Shown one piece after another: positions 44,935 to 53,712 of a DNA stretch of 64,000 bases. Positions within the stretch are counted from its first letter, which is position 1; each line of letters begins with the position of its first letter. The notes under the pieces were generated by a model. It worked only from the letters and a program-made list of their open reading frames with translations, did no database searches and was not told where the DNA came from. This stretch comes from JAAYJM01 sp964498585 (GTDB lineage Bacteria > Bacteroidota > Ignavibacteria > Kapaibacteriales > UBA2268), in contig CAZCHH010000005.1 of the NCBI GenBank assembly GCA_964498585.1, forward strand, positions 1 through 64,000, written 5' to 3'. The position numbers and the translations under genes were made by a program.

Positions 44935-46163
44935 GTGAAATAGCATTAGACAGATTCTTAAGATATGTCAAAATTGATACACAATCAACAGATTCAGCAG
45001 AAACTACACCAAGCACAGCCAAGCAATTCGATTTAGCAAATCTTTTAGTAAAAGAATTAAAAGAAATTGGATTAGAAGACGCAGAAGTCGACGAGCATTG
45101 CTACGTTATGGCTACTTTGCCAAGCAACATTGAAAATAGAAACAGCTTGCCAACAATTGGACTTATTGCCCATGTTGATACTACTCCAGAAGTAAGTGGA
45201 ACAAATGTAAAAGCCAATATTATTGAGAATTATAAAGGAGGAGACATCGCTTTGCCCGGTGATGATTCTGTAATTATTAAAGTGTCCGAAAATCCGAAAT
45301 TGAATGAATGTATTGGTCATAAATTAGTTACTTCAGACGGCACTACATTACTCGGAGCTGATAATAAAGCTGGAGTAGCTGCTATTGTCAGCGCTGCTGA
45401 CTATTTAATAAAACATCCAGAAATTAAGCACGGAAAAATTAGAATTGGTTTTACTCCAGACGAAGAAATCGGACAGGGAACTAAATTTTTTAATGTGAAA
45501 AAATTCGGTGCCGACTATGCTTATACTATTGACGGCGAACTTCCCGGCGAGTTAAATAAAGAGACTTTCAGTGCTAATTCCTGCACTGTAATTGTTAAGG
45601 GACGCGATATTCATCCCGGTTCTGCAAAAAATATTATGGTTAATTCTATCCGTGTGCTTTCTGAAATTATCTCCCGACTCCCTAAGGATATGGCACCAGA
45701 AACTACTGAGGGCTATGAACCATACATCCATCCTTACGTTCTGGAAGGAAGTATTTCTTATTCCAGTATTAAAATGCTTTTCCGCGATTTTGATACCAAT
45801 GGTTTGGATAAATTAAAAGAAATCGTTGAAAAAGCTATAGAAGAGACAAAGCAAATATTTCCAAAAGCTGAAATTATTATGGAAATTAAAGAAACATATA
45901 GAAATATGCGCGAAAAACTTGATGAAAACCAAATTGTTCTAGAAAAATTATGGGAAGCTTCCTCTCGGGCTGGTATTAAACCGTTTTGGTCGCCTATTCG
46001 AGGTGGAACTGATGGAGCTAAATTAACTGCTATGGGCTTGCCTACCCCAAATATTTATACCGGCGGACAAAATTTCCATAGTAAAACTGAATGGCTTTCT
46101 GTCGATTCTCTAAATAAAACCGTAGATACTATTATTGAATTAGCTAAAGTATGGTCTGAATAG
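44931..46163 (+). CDS. pepT: peptidase T (tripeptide aminopeptidase)
   Basis: A 410-residue M20 metallopeptidase that removes the N-terminal residue from tripeptides. The zinc ligands and catalytic residues appear in LIAHVDTTPE (His81, Asp83), LLGADNKAG (Asp144), TPDEEIGQG (Glu178/Glu179), TIDGELPG (Asp201) and GGQNFHSKTEW near the C-terminus (a His ligand). SPIRGGTDGAKLT is a further PepT signature. Length is typical. AAAGGGA lies 4 nt before the start, which overlaps the STAS gene. It could work with the POT transporter at 14488-15897 in peptide use, but they are not linked. Confidence 0.96.
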   Translation: MSEIALDRFLRYVKIDTQSTDSAETTPSTAKQFDLANLLVKELKEIGLEDAEVDEHCYVMATLPSNIENRNSLPTIGLIAHVDTTPEVSGTNVKANIIENYKGGDIALPGDDSVIIKVSENPKLNECIGHKLVTSDGTTLLGADNKAGVAAIVSAADYLIKHPEIKHGKIRIGFTPDEEIGQGTKFFNVKKFGADYAYTIDGELPGELNKETFSANSCTVIVKGRDIHPGSAKNIMVNSIRVLSEIISRLPKDMAPETTEGYEPYIHPYVLEGSISYSSIKMLFRDFDTNGLDKLKEIVEKAIEETKQIFPKAEIIMEIKETYRNMREKLDENQIVLEKLWEASSRAGIKPFWSPIRGGTDGAKLTAMGLPTPNIYTGGQNFHSKTEWLSVDSLNKTVDTIIELAKVWSE

Positions 46164-46204
46164 TATCAAAAACTTTAGAAAAACAGGGAAACTTTTCTAA
46201 ACCA

Positions 46205-46391
46205 AGATTAAAGTAAGTTGTCCAACATCTTCGAGGGTTTGTGCAAAAACTAGTAAATTCTCGAACAGACAAGAATGTCTATTCTACTAAGTTATTATAA
46301 TTCAAGTAGGACGAACATTTTTGTTTGACATTAATTCTTTAAATCTTAGTTTTTGCATAAATTCTTCGAGATGTTGGACAACTTTAATCTT
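46205..46391. repeat. 187 bp inverted repeat around TTGTCCAACATCT
   Basis: The left arm (46205-46235) is AAGATTAAAGTAAGTTGTCC then AACATCTTCGAG. The right arm (46361-46391) is the reverse complement apart from a short insertion and end slippage. Inside, GTGCAAAAACTAG (about 46241-46253) pairs with TTAGTTTTTGCAT, and GACAAGAATGTC is a small inner palindrome. It follows pepT and can form a long hairpin. It may terminate transcription or be a mobile remnant. Confidence 0.7.
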
Positions 46392-46411
46392 AATGATAAA
46401 CTAAGATGGCT

Positions 46412-46427
46412 TCTGGCATACGCCAGA
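46412..46427. repeat. short palindrome TCTGGCATACGCCAGA
   Basis: A 16 bp near-perfect palindrome. The same TCTGG..ATGCCAG core occurs in the terminal part of the type F repeat at 8064-8076. Confidence 0.5.
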
Positions 46428-46590
46428 TGGTATTACTATAACAATAAGAAAAACTCACAAATTTATTTTTGAGATATATTTATTTTTTTATAAGTTTAAT
46501 ATTTAAAAATTTCTAAAAATATTTATTGAGAAATAAAATCTTGCATAAGTTAAAGGATTCTGAATTTTTAATAATTAAAATAATAATAAT

Positions 46591-47181
46591 ATGAACATAA
46601 TATTTATCTTACTTTTAATGCTGTTTTCAAAAGCTGACGAAGAAGTAATAATTGACAGCGAAATGAATTTTGCTGATGCAATCAGAGGCACAAAAGCTCC
46701 TAAGGAAATTATTGATTCTTTGTCATTAATTGATGTATATTACTATTCTTTTGATAACAAATTGCATAAAGGTCAATTGGTAGTTTTTTCAGGTTATAAA
46801 GATGAAATATTTGAAATATTTAAAATTATTAGAAATACTAAATTTCCTGTAGAAAAAGTAATTCCTATAGTTAGATATGACTGGTCTGACAACAAATCAA
46901 TGGAAGACAACAACAGTTCTTCGTTTAATTACCGACTCATTGCAAATACTGACCGTTTATCTCTCCATGCTCTTGGAAAAGCAGTTGACATAAATCCGAG
47001 ACAGAATCCAGTAATATACGAGAATGGCAAAATTTCTCCCAATGGTGCAAAATATAATCCGAAGATACCTGGTACTTTTACAAAAAATTCAAATATTGTG
47101 ATAGAATTTGAAAAAAGAGGATGGCGTTGGGGAGGGAAATTTGATTCTTTCAAAGACAACCACCATTTCGATAAAAAATAA
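46591..47181 (+). CDS. M15 family D-Ala-D-Ala carboxypeptidase-like protein
   Basis: 196 residues with a short signal peptide (about 1-15). The metal and catalytic pattern SLHALGKAVDINP (124-136; His126, Asp133) and WGGKFDSFKDNHHF (180-193; Asp189 and His191/His192) match the Hedgehog/VanY-like M15 fold. That fold cleaves D-Ala-D-Ala or related peptidoglycan bonds in the periplasm. The region 60-100 is a lead-in found in extended M15_4-type proteins. It is monocistronic and converges on the DUF4835 gene, with a strong shared hairpin between them. Confidence 0.88.
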   Translation: MNIIFILLLMLFSKADEEVIIDSEMNFADAIRGTKAPKEIIDSLSLIDVYYYSFDNKLHKGQLVVFSGYKDEIFEIFKIIRNTKFPVEKVIPIVRYDWSDNKSMEDNNSSSFNYRLIANTDRLSLHALGKAVDINPRQNPVIYENGKISPNGAKYNPKIPGTFTKNSNIVIEFEKRGWRWGGKFDSFKDNHHFDKK

Positions 47182-47200
47182 TTTTATTTTCGATTTTATC

Positions 47201-47245
47201 TGAATAATTCAAGCGATGACTGCGTGTCATCGCTTAAATTATTCA
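47201..47245. terminator. bidirectional terminator hairpin
   Basis: Arms TGAATAATT / AATTATTCA (outer) and AAGCGATGAC / GTCATCGCTT (inner) form a long stem around TGCGT, between two converging genes. T-rich sequence flanks it on both sides (ATTTTATTTTCG before, ATAATTTTATTTT after). This is the expected shape of a terminator working on both strands. Confidence 0.75.
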
Positions 47246-47250
47246 TAATT

Positions 47251-48162
47251 TTATTTTCCAGCTTTAGCATCATCGTATAAGATTGTATTGCTTGGGTCAA
47301 CGTATTTTAAATTTAAAAAGACATCTTCATTAGGATAACTTTTTAAAGTATAAGCAATTTCTTCAGCTTTAGAATCGAAAAATGCCTGAAGTAGCACACT
47401 CGGACCAACCATTTTATCCTTTTTAAAATTGGCAAGGTCTAAAATAACAAATTCTAAACTCTTCATAGCTTTCTCTTTATCGAAAGCCATTTGGTCTAAA
47501 ACGTCATAATAATAACTAAAGAATATTTTTCTTAAATCATAGTATCGCATATCCGTTAATTCAGAAACAAGATTAAATCGGGTAAATTCTCCGGGCTGGG
47601 AAAAAGTGCTATAACCATCTGCGCTATTGGAGGCACCGAGTTGAATAATTGATTTTGCTTGTTCAAATACTTCAGAACCACTTAATTCATTGTAAGAATC
47701 AAGGTCGAACCCAATAACAAGTAGCATATAGTAATCAATCAAGCTTGTGAATGCATCGAAACGCATGGGATTATACGTTAAATTTGCTCCAAGTCCATAT
47801 TCAAATGACCACCGGGAATCAAGCATTTTTAAAGCAACGGATTCTCCTGCTTCCTCTTCAGGACCGTCTAATACTCTTTTTGAAACAACCATCAATCGTC
47901 CGCCATATAAATTTCTGGTGCCGCCACTGAGAACAATAGTAATTTCAACAGGTATTGGCTCGCCCTCCCATTCTATTCGGGTGAACTTCTGATTGTTTAT
48001 ATAAGCTTCTACATCATTTTCCATTTGAGTAACATTAGTTCTGTTTTCAAAAGTAAGTTGGTCTAAAATAACAGTTACATTTGCCTTTATTTCCTGCGAA
48101 AATGCAGAAAAAGGCAAGATTAGAAAAGCGATTAATCCTAATGTTTTTATTATATTTTTCAT
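47251..48162 (-). CDS. DUF4835-family protein (PorD-like, T9SS-associated)
   Basis: 303 residues. Signal peptide about 1-22 (LILPFSAFSQ). The body is recognisable as DUF4835: QEIKANVTVILDQLTFENRTNV near the N-terminus, SGGTRNLYGGRLMVVSKRV, SLIDYYMLLVIGFDLDSY and FRFNL/FTRFNLVSELTDMRY-like segments. This family is found across T9SS-bearing Bacteroidota, and I recall it being named PorD in some databases. Its biochemical role is not settled. It is likely periplasmic. The gene diverges from the broken barrel gene, and a shared hairpin follows its stop. No other por/gld core gene is near. Confidence 0.8.
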   Translation of the reverse strand: MKNIIKTLGLIAFLILPFSAFSQEIKANVTVILDQLTFENRTNVTQMENDVEAYINNQKFTRIEWEGEPIPVEITIVLSGGTRNLYGGRLMVVSKRVLDGPEEEAGESVALKMLDSRWSFEYGLGANLTYNPMRFDAFTSLIDYYMLLVIGFDLDSYNELSGSEVFEQAKSIIQLGASNSADGYSTFSQPGEFTRFNLVSELTDMRYYDLRKIFFSYYYDVLDQMAFDKEKAMKSLEFVILDLANFKKDKMVGPSVLLQAFFDSKAEEIAYTLKSYPNEDVFLNLKYVDPSNTILYDDAKAGK

Positions 48163-48258
48163 TTTTAAATAAATTTTTTAAAAAAATACTTTATTTTTCT
48201 TAAATTATAAAAAATATTCAAGAAAATCAAATATGTTATATATATAAACTATTTTTTT

Positions 48259-49075
48259 ATGAATTTATTGTTAATTAAATTTGTATTGATTTTACATTAT
48301 TGCTTTCTAAATAGCACTATCTCAAACAGGATATAGTTTGTATATAAATACAATAAACAATTCTGTTGGAAAAACAGCAATTACAGAATGTTTATATTTA
48401 CAAAATCCAGCACAATTTAAGTATGCCGATGAAACAATAATCTCTTTTTCGATAAGTCCTTCTAAATTCGGAATTATTGATTTAACTCCATTTATAGCGA
48501 TGCTAAGCAATCGCTTTAGTGATAAAATCACTGACGGAGCGTCATTTTTCAGCATTGGCAACAAACTTTGGAATGAATTTTCTTTTTCCGTTTTTTCTGC
48601 ATATCAATTTGGGAAAAAAATATCATTGGCAGCAGATGTTCAGTACTCCCGTATTCACATTCAGGACTATTCAGAAGAAAACCTGTTGTTCGTTAATGTT
48701 GGCTCTGTTGTTGATGTATCAAGTGAACTTGCAGCAGGATTTTATCTTAGCAATGTCTTGAGAAATAATTATTCACTCAGCGAAAACAATGTTCCCCAAT
48801 ATGGCATTTTTGGAATTGGCTACGAACCTTTAGAAAATCTGACATTCGATTTAGATGCAATCATAATAATAAACGAAATGAGTTGATTCAATTTTGCATG
48901 TAGTTATGATATTGAATATATAATAAAGACGCGTTTAGCATATCCAACCAATCCATCTGCAATTGAGTTCGCAGTATCTTCTTTATTATGGAATTTTATT
49001 AGGGTTTACGCCAGTATTTATCACCACATTACACTTGGAATATCACAAAATTTTTCAATTTCGGTTTTTTGCTAA
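48259..49075 (+). pseudogene. broken outer-membrane beta-barrel gene (frameshift plus in-frame stop)
   Basis: ATG 48259 opens a signal-peptide-like stretch (MNLLLIKFVLILHYCFLN) that hits a stop at 48334. From about 48311 a second frame carries the mature part, ALSQTGYSLYINTI..., with barrel-like strands up to TGA 48884. After that TGA the same frame stays open to TAA 49073 and still reads as barrel strands (SYDIEYIIKTRLAYP, HHITLGISQNFSISV). So one frameshift near 48305-48312 and one premature stop separate three pieces of what looks like a single protein of about 270 residues. The NxxP and ISPSKFGI-type pattern resembles PorV-like or UPF0164-like barrels. If the TTG at 48338 is used, a 182-residue fragment could still be made. 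Confidence 0.6.
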
Positions 49076-49153
49076 TCAGTACTTTTCACAGTATCTATAA
49101 AAATTGATTTGACTTTTCGAATCCACCTTATAAAGCAAGACCTTTTATTTAAT

Positions 49154-49265
49154 AATTCACCTTATGCATTCCCCTCTCAAGAGGGGAATAAGAAAAGTGG
49201 ATTAAAAAATGTGGGAAAACTACACTTTTTCATTTCTCAAAAAAGGAATTGCGTAAGGTGAGTTA
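49154..49265. repeat. type C element (about 110 bp, inverted ends), copy
   Basis: Ends AATTCACCTTATGC and GCGTAAGGTGAGTT are inverted repeats. The interior has the CCCCTCTCAAGAGGGG hairpin, AAGAAAAGTGGATTAAAAAA and ACACTTTTTCATTTCTCAAA. It is nearly identical to 59295-59404. Confidence 0.85.
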
Positions 49266-49335
49266 ATGAGATTTAAAATAAAAAATTCATTTACTCGTCA
49301 AATTAGCATTTTATGGTATCATAAGGAATATAAAT

Positions 49336-50034
49336 ATGAAAAGATTAAGTATGTCGTTAGTGCTGTTGATTGTAATATCACTAATATTATCCTGCAGCGA
49401 AACAACTTCACCATCAGAAGAAAATAATTTAACTTTGGTAAGCAGTTTATCAAAAACTATGATTACAAGTTCTGTTAATCTTAAATCGGATAATATTCAA
49501 TCGGATATTGATTCTATTAAAGTTGAATCAATCAGAATTTTATTGAGTAATATCAAAGCAAAACTGGCAGATGCTGAAAGAGTAGTTGATGCAGGACCTG
49601 TTGTTTTCAGAATAGCAGATACTAATAATACCGTTGAATTTGCAAGTGCAGATTTACCAGCCGGGGCTATGGATAAAATCAAATTTGAAATTCATAGATT
49701 CTCTACAAGCGAACTGTCAAACTATGTCAATGACAATATTTTCAAAGATTTTGCAACAACAGAAAGACATACAATAATAATAAAAGGTCAGATGAAATTA
49801 GCTTCAGGTTGGGAATCATTTGAATACAAAACAGATATTGTTGGCAATTTAAATTATGATTTTAATCCACCTATTAATTTAAAAGACAATATAAAAACAA
49901 TTGTTGAATTCTGTTTTCAATCTGATTCTGTATTTAAAGAAAATGGTGTCATCGTTGACCCAACAAATCCTAACAGCAAGAATCACATTGACAATCAGAT
50001 AAAAAATGCAATTACTGCAAAATATAATTTATAA
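49336..50034 (+). CDS. lipoprotein, DUF4382-like
   Basis: 232 residues. The signal peptide ends in the lipobox LILSC, so Cys20 would be lipidated. The mature part (VESIRILLSNIKAKLADAERVVDAGPVVF...DLPAGAMDKIKFEIHRF) has the features of DUF4382 surface/periplasmic lipoproteins, in which a beta-sandwich measures out VxxARVLLSxI and LPAGxYxxI segments. The resemblance is moderate. AAGGA lies 8 nt before the start. A good terminator follows at 50106-50135, so the gene is monocistronic. Function unknown. Confidence 0.75.
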   Translation: MKRLSMSLVLLIVISLILSCSETTSPSEENNLTLVSSLSKTMITSSVNLKSDNIQSDIDSIKVESIRILLSNIKAKLADAERVVDAGPVVFRIADTNNTVEFASADLPAGAMDKIKFEIHRFSTSELSNYVNDNIFKDFATTERHTIIIKGQMKLASGWESFEYKTDIVGNLNYDFNPPINLKDNIKTIVEFCFQSDSVFKENGVIVDPTNPNSKNHIDNQIKNAITAKYNL

Positions 50035-50105
50035 AAAAGCAAGATGTTCTAATTGTTTTCAACTCCTTCCCAAGTCGTATTTTGCAAGAAACAGAAAAAA
50101 AGATG

Positions 50106-50135
50106 TGCCATACTTTATTAGTGTGGCATTTTTTT
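50106..50135 (+). terminator. intrinsic terminator after the DUF4382-like gene
   Basis: A 9 bp stem TGCCATACT / AGTGTGGCA (one G-T pair) with a TTATT loop, followed directly by a run of seven T. Confidence 0.85.
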
Positions 50136-50298
50136 GTTTTTCAAAATAGTTTAGCATTTAAACATTTTAAAAATGCAGGCATAGAAAAATTGGAATGAAA
50201 TGCAAATAAATAAATTTCTGATTTATACGATGGCTGAATAAATTCCTCTCTTTTCGCTCAAATTTACAGGTTTATCAAAACATTGATTTTTTTCGGCA

Positions 50299-52608
50299 TT
50301 AATTTTCAATTATTATTTTTTCTGAAAGAAATTTACTATTTGATTGAATACTTAAAACATAAAAACCATTTGGAACGTTAAAACCATTGGTGCTAAAAAA
50401 ATTTTCACCTTCAGAGGCAAAGCCATTATAAAGCAATTGTTTTTGACCGAGAATGTTAACTAAAAATATTTGAATTTGTTCATTTTCATTTGTATCATAT
50501 TTAATATTAATTTTCCCAAAAATTTGATTCACTTCAAATTCGCTATTCTTTGTTTCAATAGAAGTAAAATTACAGGATTTAACATATAATTCTTTACTAA
50601 ACATATCAAGAACTTGTGTTTTCATAATGCAAGAGCGCGAAATAAGAAATGAATTTATATTATCTAAAGCATTAATCCAGGAATTAAAGCTGTTTGGTTT
50701 ATTAAATCTTTCTTTTTGTTTGTTTATTTCTTGTTTTAAATGAAAAAAAATTCCTTGATAAAATTTACATATATTTTGATAATCCAATTCATTGTTAAAA
50801 AGGATTTGCATCCTTTGAAAAAATTTATTACAAAAAGTTGAGTTTTCTAATAATTTCCTAAAAAACAAAGTTGAATGAGCATTAGTGGGCCAGACATCAT
50901 TGCTGGTTGACATTGCATGTTTAAAACCCTCGAAATTAGAGTTAATGAGTCCAGCATCACCATCGAAGAAAATCCACCTCCATTTAGCTCCTTCTTTTCT
51001 TTCTCTCCAACAATTCATATTGTTTGAAGGCCAGTCTTGATTAGCAATAAATATTTCGTATATTTGATAATCAATAAAATTATCAATATCCATCCATTTT
51101 TCAACAATATCATAATTTGATTGTAAAGACAAATCGTTGGTTTCAATAAAATTATAAAGTAAAAAATATGCTATATTATCACCTTCTTCAACAAAACCAA
51201 GCCAATCTTCAATTATATCAACATTATTAGAATTAGCATTGTAATTTGATTTTAAAAAGTATTCATCAATTCTCTCTTCAATAAAATAAATGCCCCAATA
51301 TTCTCCGTTAATATATATAATTACCGGTCTTGTTGCTACCCAATCAAAATTAAATTCTTTAACAATTTTATATGTAATATAGTTTTCAATTCCTGCATCA
51401 GTCCAAGAAGAATAAAAAGGTCTAAATACTAATCTTTTGAATTCTTCTATCTCTTTATCTTTGAAAATTTGATATTTAAAACAATTAGAACCATATTCGC
51501 TTCTTGCATAAATACGAAATGCTTTTTGAGAATAAGCTCTACAATTTCCCCCATGCATTCGTATTCCAATATTCTGTTTAAATGCTAATTTATTATTAGG
51601 TTCGTAAAATTCAATATAAGCTGGTCTTTCCCATTCAATTCCTCTTGAAAAATAATTTCCCGTCCATTTAGGGTCATTTGGATTGAATAACAATCCCGGT
51701 ACCATTATCCCAACAGTATCGTTAAATAAATCTCTTTTTTCAGCAGAAATGGATATTATTGGGAAATCGTTGTGGATATTGCCTAATTCATTTATAAAAT
51801 ATGTATTTGTTCCTACTTCACTTACTTTATTTCCTTTATTAAAAACGGCAGCTTTAATAATTATTGCTTTAATAATTCTTTCTGGCGCATAGTAATATGA
51901 ATCTGGCGACATTCTTATAAGCGAAATGTCATTATCGGAAAACAAAGATTTATCAAGAAGCATAGGCAATTTATATAAAAAAGACGAAGTTGTTGGTATG
52001 CTTCCATCAGTAGTATAATAAATTTGATTATCTGGATTTTTACTTGAAAGAAACAAAGTAAAACAATTTTTATAAATTCCCCCGTTTTGTGAAAATATGA
52101 CTTCGTCATGAACTGAACCAAGATTATTAGATTTACCCGGACTCGGTATATGAAATTTATAAAAATTATTGCTTGCATCAGGATAAAGTCCGTAACTTTC
52201 ATTTTCTTTTAGCTCTGTTGCATTGACTTTATGAACTATATTGCCAAGATTAACTAAGAATAAATCCTCTCCTTCATTTTTTATTGAAAAGTTAGTATGC
52301 AATTCTCTGCCGGGTACTCTTTTATTTTTTCCTGATGCAAAAATTAATAAAAACTCTTTACTTTTTATTGTAGTATCAGGAAAATGCCATCTTGACAAAT
52401 TTTTTATATCATCAGATAAAGTATAATTTGATAAATTTATCATATCTTCTGAATCATTATAAATTTCTATCCAATCGCTAAAATTACCATCTTCATCTTT
52501 GACATTATCCTTGTTGGAAGACATAAACTCATTAATTACTATAGATTGACTAAATAAGGTACTAAATACAAATATTAATAAAATAATTATAAAATATAAT
52601 ATTTTCAT
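50299..52608 (-). CDS. CotH kinase-family protein with lamin-tail domain and T9SS sorting domain
   Basis: 769 residues. Signal peptide about 1-20 (STLFSQ). A lamin-tail/LTD beta-sandwich comes first (about 22-130, IVINEFMSSNKDNVKDEDGNFSDWIEIYN). A chitobiase-like CHB_HEX segment follows (about 190-220, NQIYYTTDGSIPTTS), then a CotH kinase domain (about 260-640, IGIRMHGGNCRAYSQKAFRI, WRWIFFDGDAGL). CotH proteins are atypical protein kinases that phosphorylate extracellular or coat proteins. The C-terminus (IQIFLVNILGQKQLLYNG...FNVPNGFYVLSIQSNSKFLSEKIIIEN) is a T9SS-type sorting domain. The domain order LTD-CHB-CotH-CTD is common in this phylum. It is monocistronic. Confidence 0.9.
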   Translation of the reverse strand: MKILYFIIILLIFVFSTLFSQSIVINEFMSSNKDNVKDEDGNFSDWIEIYNDSEDMINLSNYTLSDDIKNLSRWHFPDTTIKSKEFLLIFASGKNKRVPGRELHTNFSIKNEGEDLFLVNLGNIVHKVNATELKENESYGLYPDASNNFYKFHIPSPGKSNNLGSVHDEVIFSQNGGIYKNCFTLFLSSKNPDNQIYYTTDGSIPTTSSFLYKLPMLLDKSLFSDNDISLIRMSPDSYYYAPERIIKAIIIKAAVFNKGNKVSEVGTNTYFINELGNIHNDFPIISISAEKRDLFNDTVGIMVPGLLFNPNDPKWTGNYFSRGIEWERPAYIEFYEPNNKLAFKQNIGIRMHGGNCRAYSQKAFRIYARSEYGSNCFKYQIFKDKEIEEFKRLVFRPFYSSWTDAGIENYITYKIVKEFNFDWVATRPVIIYINGEYWGIYFIEERIDEYFLKSNYNANSNNVDIIEDWLGFVEEGDNIAYFLLYNFIETNDLSLQSNYDIVEKWMDIDNFIDYQIYEIFIANQDWPSNNMNCWRERKEGAKWRWIFFDGDAGLINSNFEGFKHAMSTSNDVWPTNAHSTLFFRKLLENSTFCNKFFQRMQILFNNELDYQNICKFYQGIFFHLKQEINKQKERFNKPNSFNSWINALDNINSFLISRSCIMKTQVLDMFSKELYVKSCNFTSIETKNSEFEVNQIFGKINIKYDTNENEQIQIFLVNILGQKQLLYNGFASEGENFFSTNGFNVPNGFYVLSIQSNSKFLSEKIIIEN

Positions 52609-53004
52609 TTCTTTTACTCTAATTAGTTAGTAAAAGTGATTTTAATTTCTTTTTCTTTTTAATTGTCAGCCCGAATTATTTCAAAAATATATATGCAATT
52701 AAATTTTTTATATTAAATTTTTTTTCTTTTTCAAAATGTTACTCAAATTAACTACATTTTTTTAAATAATCAAATAAGAAATGATACTAATTTGATTTTA
52801 TTATTACGATTTTAATGCCATTTAGAGGCATTTATAAACGAAGACGTTTACTTTATGTAGAAATGAACTTTTTAATCATCAGACGACTGGCAGTCATCCG
52901 ATGACTTCAACTTAATAATAGAAACATTTTAATTATATGTTTTACATATAGTTACGTGTTAAAAAAAGTTCTTTTGAAATTAATAATTTTAAAAACTAAT
53001 GTAA
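52609..53004. other. 396 bp intergenic region with one hairpin
   Basis: AT-rich sequence between two minus-strand genes. Apart from the AGTCATC-type hairpin at 52875-52906 I see nothing. The distal part must hold the promoter of the CotH gene. Confidence 0.5.
52875..52906. repeat. ATCATCAGACGACTGGCAGTC hairpin, relative of 6306-6338
   Basis: Arms ATCATCAGACGACTG and GGCAGTCATCCGATGACT pair, with mismatches. The shared GACTGGCAGTCAT core and CGATGACTT end link it to the hairpin after nnr. Confidence 0.55.
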
Positions 53005-53712
53005 TTACTTTACCATAGCGATTTTTTTCAAATCCTGAGGCATTTTTTCAATTGCATATCTTAATGCGGTTCTTGGCATAACAGCTTTATTTTTAACAAC
53101 GTATTCAAATACATCAGATTGATTCGCCAGACTTGCAACTTTCAATAGCCAGCCATAGCCCTTTTGAACTAAATCATCTTTATCCAAAAGTAAAATATCT
53201 GCAATTTCAAAAATATCTCTTAAAAATTTTCCTTTTTTTCCAGGCACTATAAGAGAAACTGCAGCAGCTCGTTTTACCCATCTATTATTTGATTTTGCAA
53301 ACTCCTTTAACTTTGATATGTATTCAGGATACATCTCAATAAACTCTCCGATAGTATGATTGCAGAAAGTATCACAGGAAGCCCAGTTTTCTATATATTT
53401 GCTTATCCAACTTTCAAATATTTCAAAATCAGCAGGCAAAAATTCTTTATGAATCTTATAAGACCAATCGCAGGCAATAAAAGATTCTTCAAGATAGCCG
53501 CTTTGCCACAAATTTTCACATAAATTAAAAATATGGGCTTTTTCTTTTTTCTTAATCAATTTAAAAACTTCTTTACTGATTTTTTGAACGTCTGACGCCT
53601 TCACGCCAATTACATTTACTTTCTCTTTGAAAAAGTGCTGGCTGCCAGCTTTTGTTTTCTCATCAGATTTCTTTTCAAGTTCTTCTCTGATTTTATTTAA
53701 TATTTCTTTCAT
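53005..53712 (-). CDS. alkD: DNA alkylation repair protein, AlkD family
   Basis: 235 residues built of HEAT-like alpha-helical repeats. Family features are KVNVIGVKASDVQKISKEVF at the N-terminal part, WASCDTFCNHTIGEFI in the middle (WxxCDxxxxH-like active-site region with Trp/Asp), and NRWVKRAAAVSLIVPGKKG. AlkD enzymes excise N3- and N7-alkylated purines without flipping the base. Length is normal. The gene is isolated. A 636 bp non-coding region lies on its 5' side. Confidence 0.88.
   Translation of the reverse strand: MKEILNKIREELEKKSDEKTKAGSQHFFKEKVNVIGVKASDVQKISKEVFKLIKKKEKAHIFNLCENLWQSGYLEESFIACDWSYKIHKEFLPADFEIFESWISKYIENWASCDTFCNHTIGEFIEMYPEYISKLKEFAKSNNRWVKRAAAVSLIVPGKKGKFLRDIFEIADILLLDKDDLVQKGYGWLLKVASLANQSDVFEYVVKNKAVMPRTALRYAIEKMPQDLKKIAMVK

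Larger units (their letters stand above)
46164..46590. other. 427 bp region with a long inverted repeat
   Basis: It contains the AAGATTAAAGT...ACTTTAATCTT inverted repeat (46205-46391), a TCTGGCATACGCCAGA palindrome (46412-46427), and A/T-rich leader before the M15 peptidase. No gene is supported. Confidence 0.6.

Noticed and set aside
48884..48886. TGA recoding (selenocysteine or tryptophan) inside the barrel gene
   Set aside because: TGA is a normal stop for several intact genes here (for example 23538, 40690, 41328). No SECIS-like hairpin was apparent just after it, and a second lesion (frameshift near 48310) exists in the same gene.
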